A stretch of 64,000 bases of DNA from Nocardioides marmotae (GTDB lineage Bacteria; Actinomycetota; Actinomycetes; Propionibacteriales; Nocardioidaceae). The notes beneath the pieces were generated by a model. That model worked only from the letters and a program-made list of their open reading frames with translations. It was not told the origin of the DNA and did not search any database. The position numbers and the translations under genes are program-made. Shown here piece after piece: positions 7,908 to 15,143 of this stretch; positions within the stretch are counted from its first letter, which is position 1; each line of letters opens with the position of its first letter. The stretch spans positions 3,286,001 to 3,350,000 of the forward strand of contig NZ_CP053660.1 in the NCBI RefSeq assembly GCF_013177455.1. Direction: 5' to 3'.

Positions 7908-8702
7908 TCACTCGCCGGTGAAGACCGGGGCCCGCTTCTCGCGGCTGGCGCGGATGCCCTCCTGGAGGTCGGCGGTCGCCAGGGTGATCGGCTGAGCCAT
8001 CGCCTCCCACTGGAGGCCGGCCTCGAAGTCGCGGTGCCCGCCGTCCATCAGCGCCAGCTTGGTCAGCCGGCTCGCGATCGGCGCGGTCGCGGCGATCCCG
8101 CGCGCGGTCTCCATCACCTCCTCGAGGAAGCCCTCCGGCTCGATGACGCGGGAGACCATGCCCATCGTGAGCGCCTCGTCGGCCTGGACGACCCGGCCGG
8201 TCAGCAGCAGGTCGCGCGCGTGCGCCTCGCCGACGACGTCAGGCAGCAGGTAGGTGCCGGCCATGCCGGCGTGCATCCCGAGCTTCACGAACGGCGCGCC
8301 GAGCTTGGCGCCCCGCGCGGCGTACCGGATGTCGCAGGCCAGCGCCAGGCAGAGCCCCGCGCCGATGGCCGCGCCGTTGACCGCCGCGATCGTCGGCACC
8401 TCGAGCTTCCGGATCGAGAGCCAGGCGCGGTAGAACGCCATCATCCGGGTGCGCAGGTAGTCCACCGACGCGTCGGGCTCGCTGGCGATCCACCCGGTGT
8501 TGCCGCCGGAGCAGAAGGCCGTGCCCTCGCCGGTGACGACCACGGCGCGCACCGAGGAGTCCGCGGCGAGCTCGTCGACGGCGCGCACCCAGGAGGCGGT
8601 CATCTCATCCGACATCGCGTTGCGCATGTCGGGGTTGTCCAGGGTCAGGACGGCCACGCCGTCGTCGGTGCGGTCCAGTCGCAGGTGGGTGAGGTCAGCC
8701 AT
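7908..8702 (-). CDS. Enoyl-CoA hydratase/isomerase (crotonase) family protein
   Basis: Protein of 264 residues with the full crotonase fold. The oxyanion-hole segments are visible as TAFCSGGNTGW (near 62) and NGAAIGAGLCLALACDIRYAA (near 105). These enzymes hydrate or isomerise acyl-CoA thioesters, typically in fatty-acid or amino-acid degradation. Substrate specificity cannot be read here. The ATG at 8702 is preferred over longer upstream options because TAGCCT (8710-8715) lies seven bases before it, giving a leaderless mRNA. It stands alone, with a strong hairpin just downstream. Confidence 0.9.
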   Translation of the reverse strand: MADLTHLRLDRTDDGVAVLTLDNPDMRNAMSDEMTASWVRAVDELAADSSVRAVVVTGEGTAFCSGGNTGWIASEPDASVDYLRTRMMAFYRAWLSIRKLEVPTIAAVNGAAIGAGLCLALACDIRYAARGAKLGAPFVKLGMHAGMAGTYLLPDVVGEAHARDLLLTGRVVQADEALTMGMVSRVIEPEGFLEEVMETARGIAATAPIASRLTKLALMDGGHRDFEAGLQWEAMAQPITLATADLQEGIRASREKRAPVFTGE

Positions 8703-8868
8703 GGGCGGCAGGCTACCGACGCCGGCGAGGGCGCCCGCGGAGCGTCTGCGGCGGCGTGCGGGCCCGGTGCCGTAGGCTCGCAGCGGTCCGACGGCGCCGA
8801 GCCGCGCGACCGCGACGGGCCCTGCAGCCCGTCGCGACGACCGAGTGAGACTAGGCAAGGAGGCCGTC

Positions 8869-9027
8869 ATGGCGGAGACCTGGAGCGGCGAGTTCTACTG
8901 CGTCAAGTGCAAGGAGAAGCGCGAGGCGGAGGGCGAGGTCAAGGTGAACGACAAGGGCACCCGGATGGCCAAGGCCGTCTGCCCCGTCTGCGGCACCAAC
9001 CTGAACCGCATCCTCGGCAAGGCGTGA
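8869..9027 (+). CDS. DUF5679-like zinc-ribbon miniprotein
   Basis: Protein of 52 residues with two CxxC knuckles (Cys11/14 and Cys38/41), predicting a zinc ribbon. It is lysine-rich and highly conserved in actinobacteria, where it is labelled DUF5679. The function is unknown. An AAGGAGG ribosome binding site lies six bases before the ATG. A perfect 16-bp terminator hairpin follows the stop. Its small size and strong translation signals suggest a well-expressed housekeeping factor; that is inference. Confidence 0.85.
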   Translation: MAETWSGEFYCVKCKEKREAEGEVKVNDKGTRMAKAVCPVCGTNLNRILGKA

Positions 9028-9050
9028 CCTGACGCCTCCTCGAGCTGCCC

Positions 9051-9086
9051 GTCCGGCGGCGCCCCCTCGTGGGGGCGCCGCCGGAC
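9051..9086. terminator. Perfect 16-bp stem terminator
   Basis: GTCCGGCGGCGCCCCC pairs perfectly with its complement across a TCGT tetraloop. It lies 24 bases after the stop of the DUF5679-like gene. No U-tract is seen, as is common in actinobacteria. Confidence 0.75.
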
Positions 9087-9146
9087 GCGTTCTGGGCCTG
9101 TGGAGGAGCGGCGGCGCCGAGCCCCGTCCCGTGTGAGGCTGCCGGC

Positions 9147-9974
9147 ATGAGCCGCACGCTGCTACCGGGACTGGTGGCGGTCCGCCGCGACGACGGGCAC
9201 CTCCAGGTCGGTCTCGACCTGCCCCGCCGAGCCGTCCTCCCCGACACCCCCGAGGTACGCCGCGTGCTCGCCGCGCTCGAGCAGGGCCGCTCCCCCGAGC
9301 CGGACGCCACGGCCACCCGCGTCCTCGCCGCGCTGGAGTCCGCGGGGTTGCTCGTCGACGCCGACCCGCGCCCGGGCGGCCCGATCGCCCTCGCGGCGCG
9401 CGCCCGGCACGGCGACGACGCCGCCCGCCGGCTGGCGGCCCGGGCCGCGGCCGTGGTCTCCCTCGACGCACCGCCGGACTGGGCCGAGCCGGCCGCCGCG
9501 CTGCTGGCCGCCGCCGGGGTCGCGACCACCCGCTCCGGCCTCGGCGCCGTCCACCTCGTCCTCTCCCCCGGCGTGCTCGCCCGCGGCCGGGTCGACCCGT
9601 GCCTGCGGGCGGGCGTGCCGCACCTGCTGGTGGCCGGCCGGGACGGCGGGCCCGTGGTCGGCCCGTTCGTCGCGCCGGGCGTGACCGGCTGCCTGCGCTG
9701 CGACGACGCGCGCCGGGCCGAGGCCGACCCGCGGCGGGCGATCGTCCTCGAGCAGCTCGCCCGGGCCGCCCCGCCGGCCGCCGACCCGGTGTGCCGCGCG
9801 CTGGCGCTGGCCTGGGCCGTGCGCGACGTGGTGGCCTGGGTCGAGGGCGACCGGCCCTCGACCTGGGGTGCGGCGTACGAGCTGGGCGCGGCGACGCCGG
9901 TGCGCGTGCCGGTCGATCCCCACCCGCACTGCGGGTGCACGTGGGGCGCGCTCGGCGGCCGCCGGACCGGCTGA
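9147..9974 (+). CDS. Orphan cyclodehydratase/ThiF-related (TOMM leader-binding-like) protein
   Basis: Protein of 275 residues. The N-terminal region (about 1-75) resembles the winged-helix leader-recognition module of azoline cyclodehydratase partner proteins. A Rossmann-like part follows without an adenylation motif. A GCLRCDDARRAEADP segment (Cys182, Cys185) and the C-terminal HPHCGC (Cys262, Cys264) would bind structural zinc as in E1-like proteins. There is no YcaO gene or precursor peptide nearby, so it is not a bacteriocin cluster. Homologues sit at this place in many actinobacteria (Rv3196 in memory). The function is unknown, and ATG 9147 is chosen as the likely start. Confidence 0.7.
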   Translation: MSRTLLPGLVAVRRDDGHLQVGLDLPRRAVLPDTPEVRRVLAALEQGRSPEPDATATRVLAALESAGLLVDADPRPGGPIALAARARHGDDAARRLAARAAAVVSLDAPPDWAEPAAALLAAAGVATTRSGLGAVHLVLSPGVLARGRVDPCLRAGVPHLLVAGRDGGPVVGPFVAPGVTGCLRCDDARRAEADPRRAIVLEQLARAAPPAADPVCRALALAWAVRDVVAWVEGDRPSTWGAAYELGAATPVRVPVDPHPHCGCTWGALGGRRTG

Positions 9975-9995
9975 GCCTGGTCCCGGCCCCACCGG

Positions 9996-10175
9996 TCACC
10001 AGTGCTCGCTGTCGAGCTTCCCCTCCATGGCCCGCAGGTGCTCGCGGGAGCAGGTCTCGCAGTAGACGCGGGCGCGGCCGCGCTCGACGGCGGTCGTCCA
10101 GGTCAGGGTGCGCGCCGGGTCGGACTCCTGGCGCCCGCACCACCCGCACGTCCGCGTGGTCTCCGGGGTCTCCAC
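9996..10175 (-). CDS. Small four-cysteine zinc-ribbon protein
   Basis: Protein of 59 residues with CGWC (Cys10, Cys13) and CETC (Cys39, Cys42), a probable zinc ribbon. The C-terminus REHLRAMEGKLDSEHW is predicted helical. It converges on the cyclodehydratase-like gene. The GTG start is preceded by TAGGCT (10183-10188) at seven bases, supporting a leaderless transcript and this start over the longer frame. The function is unknown. Confidence 0.7.
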   Translation of the reverse strand: METPETTRTCGWCGRQESDPARTLTWTTAVERGRARVYCETCSREHLRAMEGKLDSEHW

Positions 10176-10250
10176 CCGCCCGAGCCTAGGACGTCGACCC
10201 CATGCGGCGGGACCGAGCGGGACGGAGCCGCGCCGGCCGCAGACGCCGAG

Positions 10251-10282
10251 GAGCCCGGCACCACTCACGTGGTGCCGGGCTC
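10251..10282. terminator. Perfect 14-bp stem terminator of the whiB7 operon
   Basis: GAGCCCGGCACCAC pairs perfectly with its complement around a TCAC loop. It lies about 40 bases after the stop of the last leftward gene of the whiB7 cluster, so it probably ends that transcript. Confidence 0.75.
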
Positions 10283-10323
10283 CCCTGTGCATCACCCGCG
10301 ATCAGGGTGAGGTCGGTTCCGCC

Positions 10324-10488
10324 TCAGAGGGCGCGGGCCAGGGCGAGGCGTGCCTGCTGCGCGGCTCGCTCGGCCTTGCGGCTCAGGCGGCGGGCACGGG
10401 CCAGCTCGTGGCCGCGGCGGGACTGTTGCGCCTCTCCCAGGCGCGCGGACATTTGTGCGCGGGCCAGGTTTTCGTTCATGAGATTCAT
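10324..10488 (-). CDS. Basic helical miniprotein A, paralogue in the whiB7 operon
   Basis: Protein of 54 residues, rich in Ala and Arg (about 12 basic residues), predicted as one or two long helices. The core LARAQMSARLGEA and the C-terminal AAQQARLALARAL are shared with its upstream neighbour, with about 37 of 54 positions identical. A start at 10518 is possible. The ATG at 10488 is preferred because it gives the same 54-residue length as the paralogue and has GGAG at good spacing. It lies downstream of whiB7 with no terminator between. No family is recognised. A role linked to the WhiB7 stress response is inference. Confidence 0.65.
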   Translation of the reverse strand: MNLMNENLARAQMSARLGEAQQSRRGHELARARRLSRKAERAAQQARLALARAL

Positions 10489-10550
10489 GTCGGTGCTCCG
10501 GTGGGTCTCGGTGGTCATGTGAGGTCGGTCCTTGATCTGGTCAGGCGCGC

Positions 10551-10715
10551 TCAGAGCGCTCGGGCGAGGGCGGTCCGGGCCTGCTGCGCGGCCGTCTCGG
10601 CCTTGCGGTGCATCCGGATGGAGCGGGCCAGCTGGTGGGACCGGCGAGCCTTCTCCGCCTCTCCGAGGCGCGCACTCATCTGCGCGCGGGCGATGTCTAC
10701 GTGGAGGTGGTTCAT
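10551..10715 (-). CDS. Basic helical miniprotein B, paralogue in the whiB7 operon
   Basis: Protein of 54 residues and a tandem paralogue of miniprotein A. It shares ARAQMSARLGEA, RKAE and AAQQAR-ALARAL blocks, and differences are concentrated at residues 3-8 and 21-36. It is strongly basic and helical, with no cysteine, signal peptide or membrane segment. The gene follows whiB7 by 74 bases and precedes miniprotein A by about 60 bases, all leftward. Conservation of both copies suggests selection rather than a fresh duplication. The function is unknown; nucleic-acid or ribosome binding would fit the charge but is speculative. Confidence 0.65.
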   Translation of the reverse strand: MNHLHVDIARAQMSARLGEAEKARRSHQLARSIRMHRKAETAAQQARTALARAL

Positions 10716-10789
10716 CGCGACGTCCTTGTCGTGAGGGATGGTGCTGCGGGATGGATGGGTGGTGCTGCTGGTGCTGCGGGGGCCACCGG

Positions 10790-11107
10790 TCAGGCGGCGT
10801 CGGTCTTGCGCGGACGGCCGCGGGGCCGCTTGCGGGGGATCACCACTCCTTGGAGGAAGAGCTGTCCGCCCCAGACACCCCAGGGCTCCCGGCGGTCGAG
10901 CGCCCCGTCGAGGCACAGGGCCTGGACCGGGCACTCCTGGCAGAGGGCCTTGGCGTGCTCCACGTCGGACGGGGACTCGGCGAACCACAGCTCGGGGTTG
11001 TTGGCCCGGCAGGGCAGCAGCTCGTCGTCGACCTGGGCCGCTCGGTCGTGCAGGGAGCCGAGGGTGGACTCCGCTGCGGGACTGCGGTCGAGAACGCTGA
11101 TGGTCAT
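10790..11107 (-). CDS. whiB7: WhiB7 redox-sensing transcriptional activator
   Basis: Protein of 105 residues. The [4Fe-4S] ligands are Cys33, Cys56, Cys59 and Cys65. The sigma-binding turn EPWGVWGG spans 74-81. The C-terminal AT-hook KRPRGRPRK (93-101) is the feature that distinguishes WhiB7 from other WhiB proteins. In mycobacteria and streptomycetes WhiB7 binds SigA region 4 and activates intrinsic resistance to ribosome-targeting antibiotics. The leader upstream holds an ORF and an intrinsic terminator, and AGGAGG precedes the ATG. The gene lies next to uvrD2, as in M. tuberculosis. Identification is firm. Confidence 0.95.
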   Translation of the reverse strand: MTISVLDRSPAAESTLGSLHDRAAQVDDELLPCRANNPELWFAESPSDVEHAKALCQECPVQALCLDGALDRREPWGVWGGQLFLQGVVIPRKRPRGRPRKTDAA

Positions 11108-11154
11108 GTTTCACCTCCTCGTTTTCCTTGATCGCGGGTGTGCGGGAAACAGAA

Positions 11155-11189
11155 AGGCCGCGGATCCCGGGTGTCGGGTTCCGCGGCCT
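11155..11189 (-). terminator. Intrinsic attenuator in the whiB7 leader
   Basis: On the minus strand a 15-bp stem (arm AGGCCGCGGA plus further pairs, one mismatch) is followed at once by TTTCTGTTT. This is a true U-rich intrinsic terminator, rare in this window. It lies between the upstream ORF stop (11213) and the whiB7 start (11107), where a transcription attenuator is expected. Confidence 0.8.
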
Positions 11190-11200
11190 GGAGGCGCCGG

Positions 11201-11218
11201 TGCTGAGTGGTCTCAGCA
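11201..11218 (-). promoter_or_regulatory. Hairpin overlapping the upstream-ORF stop codon
   Basis: TGCTGAG pairs perfectly with CTCAGCA across a four-base loop. The TGA stop of the upstream ORF (11213-11215) lies inside the stem. A ribosome stalled at the end of the ORF would melt it, so it may take part in attenuation; the pairing is seen, the role inferred. Confidence 0.5.
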
Positions 11219-11467
11219 GATCGGTGGTCTCCAGGCAGTGGTACCCGGGAAGTAGGCGGGGGTGGCGGCGTCGCGCTTGATGGCGGTGGTCGCGCCGAGG
11301 ACGGTCAGGGTCGCCGGACGGACGGAGCCCTCCTGGCGATCGCGCACGATGACCGCGGCCGGGATCCAGGCGCGGATCGAGGCAGGGATCGAGGCGTGGC
11401 CGCACGTGGGCATGGCGAAGCCGGACGGGGTCTGAGCCGTCGTCGTCGGGTTCACGAAGCTGATCAT
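11213..11467 (-). CDS. whiB7 leader upstream ORF
   Basis: An 84-codon frame begins at ATG 11467 with an AGGAGG ribosome binding site eight bases upstream, starts MISFVNPTTTAQTP and ends WRPPIC. No protein family is recognised. Its stop lies 24 nt before the attenuator stem. In characterised whiB7 leaders, translation of a shorter upstream ORF controls attenuation by sensing ribosome inhibition, so a cis-regulatory role is the simplest reading. It is much longer than the mycobacterial example and could also produce a stable peptide. Confidence 0.6.
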   Translation of the reverse strand: MISFVNPTTTAQTPSGFAMPTCGHASIPASIRAWIPAAVIVRDRQEGSVRPATLTVLGATTAIKRDAATPAYFPGTTAWRPPIC

Positions 11468-11537
11468 CGGGGCCACCTCCTTCGATGTGCGGGCGCCGGT
11501 CGGGTCAGGACCGTGATGCGCATGACTGATAGCGGGA

Positions 11538-11567
11538 AATTTAGCCCCCTGCCTCGGTAAGGGGCAA
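11538..11567 (-). promoter_or_regulatory. Putative whiB7 promoter
   Basis: On the minus strand a TTGCCC box (11562-11567) and a TAAATT box (11538-11543) are 18 bases apart. Directly upstream of the -35 lies an A/T-rich patch, unusual in this GC-rich DNA. WhiB7-dependent promoters are known to carry such an A/T patch next to the -35, so autoregulation is plausible. Confidence 0.5.
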
Positions 11568-11580
11568 ACCATTTAATGGT
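11568..11580. promoter_or_regulatory. A/T-rich 13-bp palindrome upstream of the whiB7 promoter
   Basis: ACCATT-T-AATGGT is a perfect palindrome with 6-bp arms. It abuts the -35 box of the proposed whiB7 promoter. It coincides with the A/T patch expected for AT-hook contact, and may alternatively be an operator for another regulator. Confidence 0.4.
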
Positions 11581-11674
11581 CATTTCTCCGATTTCTTTTT
11601 CAAGCGCCGCCCGCGGACCGCCTGGGCCGCCGCTGCGCCCTCGGGGAGATCTCGGCGCTGACCTGCGCAGACAC

Positions 11675-13696
11675 CTACCCGACGAGCTCGAGCACGTCCT
11701 CGCCGTACTTCTCGACCTTCGACCGGCCTATACCACTGATCCGCAGCATCGCCTCGGGCGTGCGCGGCTTGTGCTCGGCGATGAGCTGGAGGGTGGCGTC
11801 GGTGAAGACGACGAACGCCGGGACCGACTCGGTGTCGGCGCGCTCCTTGCGCCAGGTGCGCAGCCGCTCGAAGAGCTCCTCGTCGTACGACGCCGGGCAG
11901 TCGTGGCAGCGGCCGCGCTTCTTCTCGACCGCCGAGGTCAGCGGCTTGCCGCACTCGCGGCAGCCGGCGACCTTGCGCCGCCGCGGCCCGTCCTGGGGCC
12001 GGGTGTCCTCGGGCAGCAACGGGTCGAGGAACCGAGAGGGCCGGCGCGACGCGCGGCCGCCGGGGTTGCGGGCCGCCGCCCAGGACAGGGCGAGGTCGAG
12101 CCGGGCGCGGGTCATCCCGACGTAGAGCAGCCGGCGCTCCTCCTCCACCGCCAGCGGGGTGTCGGCGTACGTGATCGGCAGCGTGCCGTCCTGGAGGCCG
12201 CACAGGAACACCGAGTCCCACTCCAGGCCCTTGGCGGCGTGGAAGGTGGCGAGCGTGACGCCCTCGGCGACCGGCGCGTGCTGCTCGGCGGCCCGGCGGT
12301 CGAGGTCGTCGACGAACGCCTCGAGGTCTCCCCCGCCGGACTCGAACTCGCTGGCCTGGTCGACGAGCGCCTGCCAGGACTCCCACCGGTCCCGCGTCTG
12401 GCCGCGGGCGGCCGGCGCCTCGGCGGTCCAGCCCATCCCGGCGAGCGTCGCGGTCACGGTGTCGACGACGCCGACGCCCTCGCCGGAGCGGGCGGCGCCG
12501 CGGATCCGGGTGACCGCCTCGCGGACCTCCGGTCGGTCGAAGAACCGGCTGGCGCCGCGGACGACGTAGGGGATGCGGCGCGCGGACAGCGCCTCCTCGA
12601 AGGCCTCGGAGAGAGCGTTGATGCGGAAGAGGATGGCGATCTCGCCGAGCGGGCGGCCGGCGTCGCGGAGCTTGAGGATCCGCGCGGCGACCTCCTCGGC
12701 CTCCGCGACCTCGTCGGGGCGCGCCTGGTAGGTCACCGGCGGGCCGGCCGGGCGCTGGGCGCGCAGGTCGACGCCCTGGCTGGGGGTGCCGGCCAGCAGC
12801 GTGTTCGCGGCCTCGACCACCTGGGGGGTCGAGCGGTAGTTGCGGACCAGCTCGACCGAGGTGGTCCCGGGGTGGCGCTTGGGGAAGTCGCGCAGGTAGT
12901 CGGCGTTGGCGCCGGCGAAGGAGTAGATCGTCTGGGCGGGGTCGCCGACCACGCAGATCTCGTTGCGGCCACCGAGCCAGAGGTCGAGCAGCGCCGACTG
13001 GAGCGGCGAGACGTCCTGGAACTCGTCGACGACGAACCACTTGTACTGCCGGCGGACCTGCGCGGCCACCCGCTCGTCCTCGGCGAGCATGCCGGCGGTC
13101 AGCAGGAGGATGTCCTCCATGTCCATCCGGCCGGCCTCGCGCTTGGCGTCCTCGTAGCTGCCGAAGACCCGGCCGACCGTGCCGGGGTCGAGGTTGGTGA
13201 CGCTGCGCCCGCGCTCAGGGGCGACCCGGGCGTAGTCGTCGGGGTGGACGTTGCTGACCTTGGCCCACTCCACCTCCGAGGCCAGGTCGCGCAGCAGCGC
13301 CTGGTCCGCCGAGATCCGCTGCCGCCGCGCGGCCGAGGCCAGCAGCCCGATCTTGGACTCGATCAGCTGCGGCAGCTCGGTGCCGTGGACGTGCGGCCAG
13401 AAGTACCGCAGCTGCCGCAGCGCCGCGGAGTGGAACGTGCGCGCCTGGACGCCGCCGGCCCCGAGCGTGCGCAGCCGGCCGCGCATCTCGCCGGCCGCGC
13501 GGGTGGTGAAGGTGACCGCCAGGACCTCGGTCGGGGCGTAGACGCCGGTCGCGACGCCGTACGCGATGCGGTGGGTGATCGCGCGGGTCTTGCCGGTGCC
13601 GGCGCCGGCCAGCACGCGGACCGGCCCGCGCAGCGCCTCCGCGACCGTGCGCTGCTCCGGGTCGAGCGCGGCGAGCAGGTCCTCGGGGCGGGTCAT
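11675..13696 (-). CDS. uvrD2: ATP-dependent DNA helicase UvrD2
   Basis: Superfamily I helicase of 673 residues. The Walker A GAGTGKT lies near residue 35, VVDEFQDVSPLQ and GDPAQTIYSF follow as motifs II and III, and LVRNYRSTPQ as motif IV. The C-terminus has a tetracysteine module (CRECG...CHDCP) and an HRDC domain ending at the stop, the exact UvrD2 layout. UvrD2 is a 3'-5' helicase with an essential role in mycobacteria. ATG 13696 is chosen because AGGAG lies about 12 bases upstream. The in-frame ATG at 13708 directly abuts that AGGAG and is less likely. It is divergent from mrx1. Confidence 0.93.
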   Translation of the reverse strand: MTRPEDLLAALDPEQRTVAEALRGPVRVLAGAGTGKTRAITHRIAYGVATGVYAPTEVLAVTFTTRAAGEMRGRLRTLGAGGVQARTFHSAALRQLRYFWPHVHGTELPQLIESKIGLLASAARRQRISADQALLRDLASEVEWAKVSNVHPDDYARVAPERGRSVTNLDPGTVGRVFGSYEDAKREAGRMDMEDILLLTAGMLAEDERVAAQVRRQYKWFVVDEFQDVSPLQSALLDLWLGGRNEICVVGDPAQTIYSFAGANADYLRDFPKRHPGTTSVELVRNYRSTPQVVEAANTLLAGTPSQGVDLRAQRPAGPPVTYQARPDEVAEAEEVAARILKLRDAGRPLGEIAILFRINALSEAFEEALSARRIPYVVRGASRFFDRPEVREAVTRIRGAARSGEGVGVVDTVTATLAGMGWTAEAPAARGQTRDRWESWQALVDQASEFESGGGDLEAFVDDLDRRAAEQHAPVAEGVTLATFHAAKGLEWDSVFLCGLQDGTLPITYADTPLAVEEERRLLYVGMTRARLDLALSWAAARNPGGRASRRPSRFLDPLLPEDTRPQDGPRRRKVAGCRECGKPLTSAVEKKRGRCHDCPASYDEELFERLRTWRKERADTESVPAFVVFTDATLQLIAEHKPRTPEAMLRISGIGRSKVEKYGEDVLELVG

Positions 13697-13773
13697 GCGG
13701 GGGAACATCTCCTGGTGCCGGATGGTTTGATCGGTACGGTTCCAGACCCTAGACGCCGGAGGCGACAGTCCAG

Positions 13774-14022
13774 ATGAGCGGCCAGTTCACGATGTACACG
13801 ACCCCCTGGTGCGGTTACTGCCACCGCCTCAAGAGCCAGCTGGACCGCGAGGGGATCACCTACGACATCGTCGACATCGAGCAGTCCCCCGACGCCGTCC
13901 AGATCGTGGAGTCGGCCAACGACGGCAACCAGACGGTGCCGACCCTCGTCTACGCCGACGGCACCGCCCAGACCAACCCCTCGCTCGCGCAGGTCAAGGA
14001 GAAGCTGGCCGCGCTGGCCTGA
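13774..14022 (+). CDS. mrx1: Mycoredoxin (glutaredoxin-like)
   Basis: Protein of 82 residues, a glutaredoxin fold with active site CGYC (Cys13, Cys16) in PWCGYCHRLK and the TVPTLVYADG cis-proline strand. It matches mycoredoxin-1, which reduces mycothiol mixed disulfides on proteins using the mycothiol/Mtr system of actinobacteria. A GGAGG-containing ribosome binding site precedes the ATG. It is divergent from uvrD2 and convergent with nudC, the same arrangement as in M. tuberculosis (Rv3198A, as recalled). Confidence 0.93.
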   Translation: MSGQFTMYTTPWCGYCHRLKSQLDREGITYDIVDIEQSPDAVQIVESANDGNQTVPTLVYADGTAQTNPSLAQVKEKLAALA

Positions 14023-14048
14023 TCCTCCCCGCCCGGCCCACCGGGCTT

Positions 14049-14116
14049 GTAACGCGACGTTCGCCGCTGTTGATGCACGCTGCAACGTGCAGGAACAGCG
14101 GCGAACCATGCGTTAC
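14049..14116. terminator. Long bidirectional terminator hairpin between mrx1 and nudC
   Basis: Arms of about 23 bases match except for a 3-base internal bulge: GTAACGC outer segments and GTTCGCCGCTGTT inner segments are perfect complements. An inner TGCACG/CGTGCA stem extends the pairing. It separates two convergent genes and can fold in either transcript. Confidence 0.75.
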
Positions 14117-14131
14117 ATGGGCCGCGGCCGG

Positions 14132-15040
14132 TCACCACTGGCCGGGCAGCGTCCCGCCGTACCAGTGCTCGATCAGCGAACGGCTGATCGAGACGCCGCC
14201 GGGGAGCACGAGCTGGCCGGACTCCGCCTGCTCGCGCATCTCGGCGCGAGTGAACCAGCGGGCGTCCTCGATCTCGACCTCGTCGACGGTGATCTCGGTC
14301 GAGGTGGCGCGGGCGACGAAGCCCACCATCAGGCTGGCCGGCAGCGGCCACGGCTGGCTGGAGAAGTACGACACCTCGCCGACCGCCACGCCGGTCTCCT
14401 CGGCGACCTCGCGGCGCACGGCGTCCTCGAGGGTCTCGCCGGGCTCGCAGAAGCCGGCCAGCGTGGAGTAGCGCCCGGGCGGCCACACCGCCTGCCGGCC
14501 GAGCAGGCAGCGCTCGTCCTCCGCACCCGGCTCGCCCGAGGTGACGACCATGATCACCGCGGGGTCGGTGCGCGGGAACTGCGCCTTGCCGCACTGGGTG
14601 CACACCAGCTCGTGGCCGGCCGCGGTGGCCTCGAGGCGGCCGCCGCAGCGGGGGCAGAAGCGCGTCGCGAAGTGCCACTCGGCCAGGCCGAGCGCGTGCA
14701 GGACCAGCGGCGCGACCGTGACGTTGTCGTCGGAGAGCGACGGCAGCAGGCCGCGCAGCGGGAGCCACGAGGCGTCCCCCTTCGCCTCCTCGGGGCCGGT
14801 GACGACCGCGAACCAGGCCCGTCCCTCCCGCTCCCCCAGCAGCACGCGCAGGCCCTCGGGCGCCTCCGAGGGCGCGACCCACTCGATCCGGCCATCGACC
14901 GGCTGCACGCGGGTCCCGGAGACGACCAGCACCCGGCTCGACTCGTCGGCCCACCGCTCGGCGAGCCACGCGTCGTCCTTGCGGTGCACCGCGAGGCGGT
15001 CGTGCGGGTCCTGGGCGAGCCTGAGGTGCGGAGCGGTCAC
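14132..15040 (-). CDS. nudC: NAD(+) diphosphatase / RNA decapping Nudix enzyme NudC
   Basis: Protein of 302 residues with NudC architecture. An N-terminal domain is followed by a zinc ribbon (FCPRCGG...CTQCGK), then a Nudix domain with GFCEPGETLEDAVRREVAEE. The SQPWPLPASLM motif distinguishes NADH pyrophosphatases from other Nudix enzymes. NudC hydrolyses NAD(H) to NMN(H) and AMP and removes NAD caps from RNA. The GTG start is preceded by TAGCCT (15047-15052) at six bases, so the mRNA is probably leaderless. Confidence 0.93.
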   Translation of the reverse strand: MTAPHLRLAQDPHDRLAVHRKDDAWLAERWADESSRVLVVSGTRVQPVDGRIEWVAPSEAPEGLRVLLGEREGRAWFAVVTGPEEAKGDASWLPLRGLLPSLSDDNVTVAPLVLHALGLAEWHFATRFCPRCGGRLEATAAGHELVCTQCGKAQFPRTDPAVIMVVTSGEPGAEDERCLLGRQAVWPPGRYSTLAGFCEPGETLEDAVRREVAEETGVAVGEVSYFSSQPWPLPASLMVGFVARATSTEITVDEVEIEDARWFTRAEMREQAESGQLVLPGGVSISRSLIEHWYGGTLPGQW

Positions 15041-15143
15041 GTCCGGAGGCTAGACCGACACCCCTGAGCCCCGAGGACCACCCGCGTCCCCACGGCCGGC
15101 AGGGTCCCGGACTATCCGGCCGCGCCGCGACGTTGGACCGGGC

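Noticed and set aside
9147..9974. RiPP/bacteriocin biosynthetic cluster
   Set aside because: Only a cyclodehydratase-partner-like protein is present; no YcaO, precursor, protease or transporter is adjacent.
11105..11112. TGTTTCAC parS half-site at the whiB7 start
   Set aside because: It is simply the ribosome binding site and start codon region read on the other strand.
11576..13777. 733-codon plus-strand open frame opposite uvrD2
   Set aside because: UvrD2 motifs are unambiguous on the minus strand; this translation is Arg/Gly/Asp-rich without motifs.
13774..14022. Thioredoxin
   Set aside because: The CGYC active site, short length and context fit mycoredoxin, not thioredoxin (CGPC).
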